From positions 1-21,706 of the forward strand of contig CATZNW010000031.1 in the NCBI GenBank assembly GCA_958422185.1: a stretch of DNA of 21,706 bases, given 5' to 3'. The DNA is from an uncultured Clostridium sp. (lineage in GTDB: Bacteria > Bacillota > Clostridia > Oscillospirales > Acutalibacteraceae). The stretch's first letter is position 1, and the number at the start of each line of letters is the position of its first letter. A model generated the notes under the pieces. The model searched no databases. It had not been told where the DNA came from and saw only the letters and a list, made by a program, of their open reading frames with translations. The position numbers were made by a program, and so were the translations under genes. Positions 8,101 to 15,447 of the stretch are shown in pieces.

Positions 8101-8858
8101 TGAGCGGTTTCAAGCGTTGGCGGTTCGCCGGGGCGCAGCTTTTTGTAGACTTCAATAAGCGCCTCCTCCGTATTCTTGGTGGTGTCCTTTTCGATCGTGG
8201 CCTCTATTCTTTCATCGTTTCCGAAGAATTCCCTGATCTCATCATCCGTGCCGAGACCAAGCGCCCTGAGAAAAGTAGTGATAAAGATCTTTCTGTTTTT
8301 ATCGATCCTTACATAAAAGAGATCATTGGCGTCCGTTTCATATTCAAGCCACGCGCCCCTGTTCGGAATAACGGTATTGGTATAAAGCTCCTTACCCGTT
8401 TTATCATGGTCCATATGGTAGTAAACACCGGGAGAACGCACGAGCTGTGAAACTATGCATCTTTCCGCACCGTTTATAATAAACGTGCCCGCGTCGGTCA
8501 TAAGCGGGAAATCACCCATATAAACGTTGTTTTCCTTAACCTCGCCCGTTTCTTTGTTGAGAAGGCGGGCCGTTACCGTAAGCGGTTTTGCGTAATTGGC
8601 GTCAAGTTCCTTGCACTGCGCAATCGTATATTTAGGCGGCTCGTTCATTGAATAATCAATAAAATCAAGCACAAGATTGCCCGAATAATCGGTTATTGAG
8701 CCGATATCGCGGAACACCTCTCGCATGCCTTCGTCAAGAAACCACTGGTAGGACTTCTTCTGCACCTCAATAAGATTTGGCATCTGCATAACTTCGTTGA
8801 TCTTGGCGAAGCTTTTTCTTGTTGTTGTGCCGAACTGAACATCCTTTACATTAACCAT
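5157..8858 (-). CDS. rpoB: DNA-directed RNA polymerase subunit beta
   Basis: The product is 1233 residues starting [17 protein letters not shown]. The rifampicin region ([20 protein letters not shown]) keeps D496, H506 and S511, equivalent to E. coli D516, H526 and S531, so no classic resistance change is visible. Further family marks are [18 protein letters not shown], the [13 protein letters not shown] segment and the C-terminal region near [20 protein letters not shown]. The C-terminus ends in an acidic tail. I chose the ATG at 8856-8858 because the family starts there and CGGAGTG precedes it by about 11 bases. The frame stays open for 48 more codons upstream, but those run through the untranslated leader. 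It heads the operon, with its own promoter at 9013-9041. Confidence 0.97.
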   Translation of the reverse strand: [1233 protein letters not shown]

Positions 8859-9006
8859 AAAGGCAATCACTCCGTTTCTTTGAAAATTACTGAAAAGCAC
8901 TGAAAACGCACGTGTTTTCCCCCTAAAGCAGGGCTGAAAAACGCCTTTTGAAACACACGAAAAAAGCCTGTTTCTCAAAAAGGGCACACTTTCCATTTTC
9001 AATGAG
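8859..9006 (-). promoter_or_regulatory. rpoB 5' leader with TGAAAA repeats
   Basis: The predicted start near 9006 gives a leader of about 148 bases. TGAAAA occurs on the plus strand at 8881, 8891 and 8901, exactly 10 bases apart, and again at 8935; in the mRNA these are TTTTCA units just upstream of the Shine-Dalgarno. The mRNA 5' end has TTGAAAAT (9002 to 8995), which can pair perfectly with ATTTTCAA (8887 to 8880) and close the leader into a loop. A weak GCC/GGC stem is followed by TTTTTT near 8965-8970. Its GAAACA can instead pair with TGTTTC downstream. This is suggestive of attenuation but not strong. Confidence 0.35.
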
Positions 9007-9012
9007 GCTTAT

Positions 9013-9041
9013 ATAATAAACGTTTGATGTTAATAAGTCAA
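9013..9041 (-). promoter_or_regulatory. Sigma-A-type promoter for rpoB operon
   Basis: On the minus strand the -35 box TTGACT (complement of 9036-9041) is followed by a 17-base spacer and the -10 box TATTAT (complement of 9013-9018). Both match the housekeeping consensus at 5 of 6 positions with ideal spacing. Predicted initiation is near 9006. It makes rpoB the first gene of its transcription unit. Confidence 0.85.
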
Positions 9042-9239
9042 TAATAAATTTTAAATAAAAGGATTTTTTCGCAAAACTTTTTGTAACACTGTTCCGGGTG
9101 TATCAAAAAGCGCCTTCTTTCGCAGGAAAACAAAAGAATTCATGCATCAAAATACGGCAAGATGCGCAGAGGCATGCGCACAGCCGACCCTTTGGGGCGA
9201 AAGCAGTTAAAATAAACGGCTAAAAATAGATATTCCGTC

Positions 9240-9268
9240 TTTTCAAAGCCGGAAACATTTGCTATAAT
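9240..9268 (+). promoter_or_regulatory. Extended -10 promoter for the lipoprotein gene
   Basis: The -10 box TATAAT (9263-9268) is a perfect match and is preceded by TG-C, an extended -10. The -35 region at 9240-9245 (TTTTCA) is a poor match, which is typical for extended -10 promoters. Initiation near 9275 leaves a leader of only about 22 bases. Confidence 0.7.
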
Positions 9269-9296
9269 AATATAACTGATTTAATTGGTGATGAAT

Positions 9297-10925
9297 ATGA
9301 AACGAATGATTGCCGCGGTACTTGCGTTCGCCGTGCTTGCACTGACTCTGGCCGGCTGCTCCGGCTCTGACGAAACCATAGATATGATTTACCCTTTCAG
9401 CGGGAACATAAACAGCTTTGACCCGCAGGTTTCCTCTACCCAAGATGAATTTCTCATTACGGAAAACTGCTTTGAAGGGCTTGTCCGGTGCGACGACGAA
9501 GGCAATATAACGCCCGGATGTGCTGAAAGCTGGGATATCAGCAACGGCGGAAAAACGTATACCTTTCAGCTTTACCAGGGGCTGAGATGGCACATTTACG
9601 ATTCGGTTGCCGAAAAGATGGGAGAGGATTATAATCCGGAAATAACGGCTGACGACTTTGTATTCGCCCTGCAGCGCGCGGCGGATGATCTGACGCAAAG
9701 CCCGCTTTACTCAACCATATCTTCCATTGCCAACGCGCCTGAAGTGCATTCCGGCTCGGCTGACCAAAGCACGCTTGGAGTTACATCAAGCGGAAAATAC
9801 ACACTTACAATCAATCTTTCCGCCCCGGACGACAGCTTTCTTGAGACCATGAGCACTGCAGTTGCAATGCCGTGCAACAGGGAGTTTTTTGAATCCACTG
9901 ACGGAAGATACGGACTTGACCTTGAATATACCATGTTTAACGGCCAGTTCTATATAACGAATATACTTGATTCCTCATACATCCTGGCGGCAAACGAAGA
10001 GTACGCAGGGCCAACAAAGCCCAAGGCAACAGACCTTACGCTCAACATTATTGAGGACGGGGCAGACTTATCGGAGGATCTGCTCAGCGGATACTATGAC
10101 GCGGCGTATATAAGGGGATATGAAAGCAGTGCAATAGATGAAAAAAGCGGCGTTCAGCTGTCTCCGTACAGCAATATCACATGGATGTTAGTAATCAACA
10201 GCAGCGACGGGATCTTTGCGGACAAGGACGCACGACGCGCACTGTGCCTTTCCGTTTCCGGAATAGATTATGAGGACTTCCCTTATCTGCAGAAAACAAG
10301 CGGATATGTGCCTCCTACCTGCACGGCAAACGGAACGCAGTATAATAACTCTGTTTCCGCTGTTGCCGAAAATGCCGATGCCGCAGAGGCTGCCGAACTT
10401 TGGCGCAGCGCCATTTCAGAGCAGAAAATTTACACCGCGGAAATAACGCTGCTCGTTCCCGATTATATGGAGGATGCTGCAAGGCAGTTGGCGCAGGGCA
10501 TACAGGCGGGAATAGGCGCCGTTTCCAGCGTTGATGAGACCGATGTGGACTTTTCCATGATCATAGAGACACTGCCGGAAAGCGAAATGAGATCGCGCGT
10601 TGCCGTTTCGGATTACGACATCGCGCTGTATCCGTATACAGCAAACTCCACGAGCCCGGTAGCGTTTTTACAGACTTTTGCGGACGTCTCTTATGCGTAT
10701 ATCGACTCAGACGGTTACAACGATACACTTTCTGAAGCGGTATCCGCTGACGCAGCGGACCTTGCTGCGGCATGCTATCAATGCGAAAAGGAACTTTATC
10801 AGAATTACAGCTTTTTACCCGTATTCTATGAATCCTGCTACTACGCTCAGGCAAAGGGCGTAAGCGGAGTACAGTTTCATCCGGGCTCTGGGAGGGTATC
10901 GTTTATAAATGCAACAAGAGAATAG
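9297..10925 (+). CDS. Family 5 ABC-transporter substrate-binding lipoprotein (oligopeptide-type)
   Basis: The product is 542 residues with a lipoprotein signal peptide: KR, a hydrophobic stretch, then the lipobox LAGC with C21 as the predicted lipid-modified residue. The mature part has the family-5 pattern: SFDPQVSSTQDEFLITENCF, then EGLVRCDDEGNITPGCAESW, then YTFQLYQGLRWH and ITADDFVFALQRA. Such proteins bind peptides, or less often nickel, sugars or other ligands, at the outer face of the membrane and pass them to an ABC permease. No permease or ATPase gene is adjacent, so it is an orphan binding protein or uses a transporter encoded elsewhere. The start is uncertain by a few codons: TTG 9285, GTG 9288, ATG 9291 and ATG 9297 are in frame. 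I prefer 9297 because GGTGAT pairs with the 16S 3' end at good spacing. Confidence 0.85.
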   Translation: MKRMIAAVLAFAVLALTLAGCSGSDETIDMIYPFSGNINSFDPQVSSTQDEFLITENCFEGLVRCDDEGNITPGCAESWDISNGGKTYTFQLYQGLRWHIYDSVAEKMGEDYNPEITADDFVFALQRAADDLTQSPLYSTISSIANAPEVHSGSADQSTLGVTSSGKYTLTINLSAPDDSFLETMSTAVAMPCNREFFESTDGRYGLDLEYTMFNGQFYITNILDSSYILAANEEYAGPTKPKATDLTLNIIEDGADLSEDLLSGYYDAAYIRGYESSAIDEKSGVQLSPYSNITWMLVINSSDGIFADKDARRALCLSVSGIDYEDFPYLQKTSGYVPPTCTANGTQYNNSVSAVAENADAAEAAELWRSAISEQKIYTAEITLLVPDYMEDAARQLAQGIQAGIGAVSSVDETDVDFSMIIETLPESEMRSRVAVSDYDIALYPYTANSTSPVAFLQTFADVSYAYIDSDGYNDTLSEAVSADAADLAAACYQCEKELYQNYSFLPVFYESCYYAQAKGVSGVQFHPGSGRVSFINATRE

Positions 10926-11403
10926 CGGTACCGGCGGCGCAAAGACCTTTTCCATAACCGCAAAGGCGGTCTGCTGGGCTCTCTGCGCAGGATGCATGGC
11001 CCTTATCTTCTGGTTTTCTTCGCGCACGGCGGCTGAATCTTCCGCCCAGAGCGATATGATTCTGGAGTTTTTTCAAAAGATCTTCGGCAACGGATTCATA
11101 ACCGATTTTATTGTGCGAAAAGGCGCCCATTTTACGGAATATGCCGGTCTGGGACTTTTATTGGCGCTTGCTTTCTATATACAGTTCGGCAAAACGAAAA
11201 CACCTTTTGCCGTTTTATGCGCGTCACTTTACGCGGTAACCGATGAAATACACCAGATCTTTGTTGACGGAAGAGCATGTAAAGCGGCGGACTGGGCAAT
11301 AGACACCGCCGGCGCTTTGCTTGGAGCGCTTTTTATTCTTGCTGCGGTCAAGATTGCGGCCCATGCGGCAAGACGAAGCAAACAAATAATGTTTGACAGA
11401 TAA
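10909..11403 (+). CDS. VanZ-like family membrane protein
   Basis: The product is 164 residues with about four membrane segments (roughly 19-38, 78-93, 97-113, 132-152). It has the VanZ-like signature: RKGAHFTEYAGLGLLL (R70, K71, H74, E77), then YAVTDEIHQIFVDGR (D112, E113, H115, Q116), then DWAIDTAGALLG (D128, D132). VanZ itself gives low-level teicoplanin resistance in enterococcal van clusters. Most homologues are housekeeping membrane proteins of unknown function, and nothing here points to glycopeptide resistance. The ATG lies 17 bases inside the 3' end of the lipoprotein gene, with GGAGGG at 10891-10896, so the two are probably translationally coupled. The last codons contain the -35 box of the nagB promoter. 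Confidence 0.88.
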   Translation: MQQENSGTGGAKTFSITAKAVCWALCAGCMALIFWFSSRTAAESSAQSDMILEFFQKIFGNGFITDFIVRKGAHFTEYAGLGLLLALAFYIQFGKTKTPFAVLCASLYAVTDEIHQIFVDGRACKAADWAIDTAGALLGALFILAAVKIAAHAARRSKQIMFDR

Positions 11404-11420
11404 ATGAATTGGATTATAAT
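11393..11420 (+). promoter_or_regulatory. Consensus promoter for nagB operon
   Basis: TTGACA (11393-11398), a 16-base spacer and TATAAT (11415-11420) match the sigma-A consensus at all 12 positions. The -35 box overlaps the last codons and stop of the VanZ-like gene. Initiation is expected near 11427, about 31 bases before the nagB ATG. I see no clear operator palindrome. Confidence 0.88.
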
Positions 11421-11457
11421 ATTACTGATCAAATGAAATACTAAGGAGGTACGGATC

Positions 11458-12183
11458 ATGAATGTACTTATTTACAGCAACGAAGAGCAAATAGGGATCG
11501 CGGCGGGCAACTATATGTGCGGCCAGGTACTGCAAAAGCCGAACAGCGTTTTGGGACTGGCGACCGGATCCACTCCCCTTAAGCCCTACGGACAGATGAT
11601 AGAGCTTTACAAAAAAGGCGTTGTTGACTTTTCAAAAGTAACGACCTTTAATCTGGACGAATACGTTGATCTTGATGTTAACGACAAGAACTCTTACCAC
11701 AGCTTTATGCACGAAAATCTTTTTGACCATATCAACATTCCCAAGGAAAATATAAACTTCCTTGATGGCAACGCAAAAGACCCTGAAGAAGAGTGCCGCA
11801 GATACGAGAAAAAGATCAAAGCCGCGGGCGGAATCGATATTCAGCTTCTGGGCATAGGTTCCAACGGCCATATCGCATTTAACGAACCTGCTGACTGCTT
11901 CCAGCGCTGGAGCCATGTTGTAACTCTTAAAGAGAGCACGGTCAAGGACAACAGCAGATTCTTTAAATCCATAGAAGAAGTTCCGACACAGGCGCTGACA
12001 ATGGGCATAGGCTCAATCATGCAGGCAAAGAAGATCCTTATCATAGCAATCGGCGAAAACAAAGCCAAAGCGATAAAGCAGCTTATCGACGGCAACGTTA
12101 CGCCGATGTGCCCCGCGTCCGTGCTTCAGTTCCACACAGACGTTACGCTTATGCTGGACAAGGCTGCCGCCTCTCTTATTTAA
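11458..12183 (+). CDS. nagB: Glucosamine-6-phosphate deaminase
   Basis: The product is 241 residues, the usual Firmicutes length. The sugar-phosphate loop LGLATGSTP is at 32-40, the NLDEY motif with D67 and E68 follows, and GIGSNGHIAFNEP holds N136, H138 and E143. These match the catalytic set, with N where the E. coli enzyme has D, as I recall for Bacillus-type enzymes. It converts glucosamine-6-phosphate to fructose-6-phosphate and ammonia, feeding amino-sugar carbon into glycolysis. The Shine-Dalgarno AAGGAGGT is near ideal. No nagA or transporter is adjacent. It heads a unit that continues through the PepSY-like gene, metG and tatD, with gaps of 12-20 bases. The length lacks the C-terminal part of the allosteric E. 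coli enzyme (266 residues). Confidence 0.95.
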   Translation: MNVLIYSNEEQIGIAAGNYMCGQVLQKPNSVLGLATGSTPLKPYGQMIELYKKGVVDFSKVTTFNLDEYVDLDVNDKNSYHSFMHENLFDHINIPKENINFLDGNAKDPEEECRRYEKKIKAAGGIDIQLLGIGSNGHIAFNEPADCFQRWSHVVTLKESTVKDNSRFFKSIEEVPTQALTMGIGSIMQAKKILIIAIGENKAKAIKQLIDGNVTPMCPASVLQFHTDVTLMLDKAAASLI

Positions 12184-12198
12184 AGTTCAGGAAGCAAG

Positions 12199-12669
12199 AT
12201 GGACAGATTAAAAAAGATTTTGGTAGCGGTCATAATAACCGTGGCGGCGGCCGCAACCGTCATTGCCGTTTGGTTCGGCTTAGGCGGGTCCCTGGATCGC
12301 GCAGTGCCTGACAGTGAGGCTGTCAGCACCGATCATTCGCAAGCCGCAGTGCAAGATGAAGCACAGACAGCAGCATCCGAAGCTGCGCATACGGATAAAG
12401 CAAATACGGAATCAGACCGAAAAGATACTACCGTTCAGGTTACAGGATATAAACTTCCCCTGACAGTTAAAGAATCTATGGACGCGTTGCAGATACATTA
12501 CGGCAGCGATTACGAGATCAACAGCACCGTTGAGGAAAACGGTATAAATTATTTTGCCGTAAATCTTAACGGCGAAAGATTCGCGTCCGTTGCAGTAGAC
12601 CTTGTAACGGGGCGCGCCGAGGAAACGATCAGAGAAACAGGCGCAAAAACGGAATTTTCACTCGTTTGA
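12199..12669 (+). CDS. Membrane-anchored protein with PepSY-like C-terminal domain
   Basis: The product is 156 residues and is not a recognised named gene. It has a short basic start (MDRLKKI), one membrane helix at about 8-28, a low-complexity Ala/Glu/Asp/Ser/Thr linker to about 80, and a compact domain at about 88-150. The domain holds MDALQIHYGSDYEI, then GINYFAVNLNGERFASVAVD, then LVTGRAEETI, resembling a PepSY unit (a strand pair ending in a VDxxTG turn). The topology predicts the domain outside the cell. PepSY domains are proposed to inhibit or chaperone extracellular proteases, but that role is only inference here. It lies 15 bases after nagB and 20 before metG, with AGGA before its ATG, so it belongs to the same transcript. 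Confidence 0.7.
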   Translation: MDRLKKILVAVIITVAAAATVIAVWFGLGGSLDRAVPDSEAVSTDHSQAAVQDEAQTAASEAAHTDKANTESDRKDTTVQVTGYKLPLTVKESMDALQIHYGSDYEINSTVEENGINYFAVNLNGERFASVAVDLVTGRAEETIRETGAKTEFSLV

Positions 12670-12689
12670 ACGCATAAGGAGATAGAAAG

Positions 12690-14660
12690 ATGTCAGAAGA
12701 AAAAGAAAGATTTTATATTACCACGCCGATATACTATCCGTCCGGCAATCCGCACATAGGCCACTGCTACACAACTGTTGCCTGTGATTCGATCGCGAGG
12801 TATAAAAGGCTTCAGGGCAAGGATGTTATGTTCCTTACCGGAACGGACGAGCACGGCCTTAAAATAGAGCAGAAAGCGGCAGCCAAGGGCATAACGCCTA
12901 AAGAATATGTTGATGAAAAGGTTGCCAAATTCAAAGAACTGTGGAAATATATGAATATCAGTTATGACAGATATATCCGAACAACGGATGACTACCACAT
13001 TGAGACCGTGCAGAAGATATTTAAAGAGCTTTATGACAAAGGTTATATCTACAAGGGAAAATACACGGGCAAATACTGCACTCCGTGTGAAAGTTTCTGG
13101 ACGGAGAGCCAGCTTGTTGACGGCAAATGCCCCGAATGCGGCAGAGAAGTGGTTGACGCTTCCGAAGAAGCATACTTCTTTAAAATGGCGCCGTTTGCGG
13201 ACAGGATCGAAAAACTGCTTACCGAAACGGATTATCTCCGTCCGAAGACAAGAGCCGTTGAACTTGTAAACAATTTCATTAAGCCGGGGCTTGAAGATCT
13301 TTGCGTTTCAAGAACTTCATTTACTTGGGGAATACCCGTATCCTTTGACAAAAAGCATGTTGTTTATGTATGGATTGACGCGCTTTCAAACTATATCAGC
13401 GCACTCGGTTATGAAAATGAAAAATACAATGATTATGAAAAATATTGGCCGGCTGATGTGCATATGGTTGCAAAAGACATTATGCGTTTTCACGCAATCA
13501 TCTGGCCTGCAATGCTTATGGCGCTTGATCTGCCATTGCCCAAACACCTTGCCGTACACGGCTGGATAACGTTCAACGGGCAGAAGATGAGCAAATCGCT
13601 TGGCAATGTAGTTGACCCGTTTGTGCTTGGCGAAAGATACGGCTGTGACGCTATAAGATACCACATTCTGCGTGAGATGGCTCTTGGGGCGGACAGTTCT
13701 TTCTCCAACGAGATCATGATAAACAGAATCAATTCAGACCTTGCAAACGACCTTGGCAATCTGGTTTCAAGAACGGTTGCCATGGCTGAAAAATATTTTG
13801 GCGGCACATTGCCGAGCGACAGGGAAACGGAACCGATAGACGATGAGCTGCTTGGCATGGCGACCGCGCTGAGGGATAAAACAGACAAATATATTGATGA
13901 AACACAGTTGAATAATGCTCTGGCAGAAATATTTAAAGTGATTTCAAGAGCAAACAAATATATTGATGAAACAATGCCCTGGGTGCTCGGAAAAGACGAA
14001 AGCAAAAAGGCGCGCCTTGCAAGTGTGCTTTACAATCTGCTGGAAACCATAAGGATCTGCACCACGCTGCTTTCCTGCTTTATGCCTTCCACCATGCCGA
14101 AAGTTTGGGAACAGATAGGCGCCGGCGAATCCCTTATCACTTACGAAAACGCAGGCAAGACCGGCGTTCTGCCGCTTAACGTTACCGTTAAAAAAGGCGC
14201 GCCGCTTTTCCCGAGAATAGACGTAAACGAAGAGATAGACGAATTAAACGCGCTTATAGAAAAGCAGATGAAAGAGGCGGAAAAAGAGGCGCAGAACAGC
14301 CCCGAAACCGCTGAAAAAGAAGAGGAAAAAACACCGGAGATTAATTTTGATGATTTTTCAAAGGTTGAACTCAGAACGGCAAAAGTGCTTGAGTGCGAGC
14401 CGATAAAGAGATCGAAAAAACTGCTTAAGATCATTGTTGACGACGGCAACACCGAAAACAGGCAGATCGTTTCCGGCATATCACAGTGGTATAAGCCTGA
14501 GGATCTCATAGGCAGAACGGTAGTTATAGTTGCAAACCTTAAGCCAGCAAAACTCTGCGGCGAGATGAGCAACGGCATGCTGCTTGCGGCAGACACTGCC
14601 GACGGCGGAGTTAAAGTTATGTTTGCGGACGATCTTGAGCCGGGTATGCGCCTCAGATAA
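12690..14660 (+). CDS. metG: Methionyl-tRNA synthetase
   Basis: The product is 656 residues. The class I signature PHIGH is at 21-25 and KMSKS at 299-303. A zinc knuckle uses C130, C133, C147 and C150. The anticodon-binding helical region follows (to about 500), then a charged Glu/Lys linker and a C-terminal tRNA-binding OB-fold at about 550-656 (DFSKVELRTAKVLECEP, GMLLAAD). It attaches methionine to tRNA-Met using ATP in the cytoplasm. The fused C-terminal domain makes it the long dimeric form. The ATG follows AAGGAG with 9-base spacing. It lies between the PepSY-like gene and tatD; metG-tatD adjacency is very common in Firmicutes. Confidence 0.97.
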   Translation: MSEEKERFYITTPIYYPSGNPHIGHCYTTVACDSIARYKRLQGKDVMFLTGTDEHGLKIEQKAAAKGITPKEYVDEKVAKFKELWKYMNISYDRYIRTTDDYHIETVQKIFKELYDKGYIYKGKYTGKYCTPCESFWTESQLVDGKCPECGREVVDASEEAYFFKMAPFADRIEKLLTETDYLRPKTRAVELVNNFIKPGLEDLCVSRTSFTWGIPVSFDKKHVVYVWIDALSNYISALGYENEKYNDYEKYWPADVHMVAKDIMRFHAIIWPAMLMALDLPLPKHLAVHGWITFNGQKMSKSLGNVVDPFVLGERYGCDAIRYHILREMALGADSSFSNEIMINRINSDLANDLGNLVSRTVAMAEKYFGGTLPSDRETEPIDDELLGMATALRDKTDKYIDETQLNNALAEIFKVISRANKYIDETMPWVLGKDESKKARLASVLYNLLETIRICTTLLSCFMPSTMPKVWEQIGAGESLITYENAGKTGVLPLNVTVKKGAPLFPRIDVNEEIDELNALIEKQMKEAEKEAQNSPETAEKEEEKTPEINFDDFSKVELRTAKVLECEPIKRSKKLLKIIVDDGNTENRQIVSGISQWYKPEDLIGRTVVIVANLKPAKLCGEMSNGMLLAADTADGGVKVMFADDLEPGMRLR

Positions 14661-14672
14661 GAATATATTAAT

Positions 14673-15437
14673 ATGTATAGAAATATATTTGACACGCACA
14701 GCCATTACGACGACCCGCAGTTTGACGAGGACAGGGATAAACTGCTGAAAAGTCTGCCGCAGCGCGGCGTCATAGGCGTTGTAAGCTGCGGATGCGATCC
14801 AAAAACAACGCGTTTGAACGCCGAACTTGCCTCGAAATATGATTATGTCTATTTTGCTGCCGGTTTTCATCCCGAAAATCTTGAAGGGCTGAAGATCGAA
14901 GATCTTGCCGAGATCGAGCAGTACGCAAAGCAGGAAAAATGCGTTGCCATAGGAGAGATAGGGCTTGACTACCACTGGATGGCGTCATCAAAAGAAGTGC
15001 AGAAAGAATTTTTCGCCGTTCAGTGTAAACTTGCGAACAAACTGGATATGCCGGTTATCGTGCATGACAGAGAGGCTCACGCCGACACGCTGGAGATCCT
15101 GAAACAATATAAGCCGAAAGGCGTATTGCACTGCTTTTCAGGCTCCGCCGAAACGGCGAAAGAGATCGTAAAAATGGGTATGTATATCGGCTTAAACGGC
15201 GTTGCCACTTTCAAAAACGCGCGCAAGAGCATAGAGGCGGCAAAGGCTATACCGATAGAACGGCTGGTGCTTGAAACGGACTGCCCCTATCTTGCGCCCG
15301 TGCCGCACCGAGGCAAGCGGAACGACAGCAGCTATATCCCCTTTATTGCCGAAAGACTCGGTGAAGAACTGGGCATACCCGCACAGGAACTTCTTGATAT
15401 CACCGCCCAAAACGCAAAACGATTATACGAACTTTAA
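14673..15437 (+). CDS. tatD: TatD-family metal-dependent hydrolase/DNase
   Basis: The product is 254 residues with the full TatD metal set: DTHSHYDD (H9, H11), GEIGLDYHW (E95), IVHDREAHADT (H131), LHCFSGS (H153) and LETDCPYLAPVPHRG (D203). It is a TIM-barrel hydrolase of the amidohydrolase superfamily; studied homologues act as 3'-5' DNases in repair. The gene begins 12 bases after metG. The sequence before its ATG (AAGAATATATTAAT) has no real Shine-Dalgarno, so translation probably depends on coupling to metG. It is the last gene of the unit, followed directly by a strong terminator. In Bacillota a TatD protein next to metG is the usual arrangement. The symbol is used in the family sense. 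Confidence 0.93.
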   Translation: MYRNIFDTHSHYDDPQFDEDRDKLLKSLPQRGVIGVVSCGCDPKTTRLNAELASKYDYVYFAAGFHPENLEGLKIEDLAEIEQYAKQEKCVAIGEIGLDYHWMASSKEVQKEFFAVQCKLANKLDMPVIVHDREAHADTLEILKQYKPKGVLHCFSGSAETAKEIVKMGMYIGLNGVATFKNARKSIEAAKAIPIERLVLETDCPYLAPVPHRGKRNDSSYIPFIAERLGEELGIPAQELLDITAQNAKRLYEL

Positions 15438-15447
15438 AGACATAAGT

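Larger units (their letters stand above)
8859..9296. other. Divergent intergenic region between rpoB and the lipoprotein gene
   Basis: No gene is supported in these 438 bases. It holds the rpoB leader (about 8859-9006), the rpoB promoter (9013-9041) and the opposing lipoprotein-gene promoter (9240-9268). Between the two promoters is an AT-rich stretch with a pair of TGCGCA palindromes at 9163-9168 and 9175-9180, 12 bases apart. There is no tRNA, and no rplJ/rplL coding remnant is visible. Confidence 0.75.

Noticed and set aside
8859..9002. Extension of the rpoB frame upstream by 48 residues
   Set aside because: It runs through the leader downstream of a strong promoter; the family start and a Shine-Dalgarno support the ATG at 8858.
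10909..11403. Glycopeptide-resistance gene
   Set aside because: VanZ-like proteins are common in genomes with no van cluster, and no vanHAX or regulator genes are near.
14141..14695. Open frame of 184 codons on the minus strand
   Set aside because: It is antisense to metG and Ser-rich as expected from a complementary frame; no domain.
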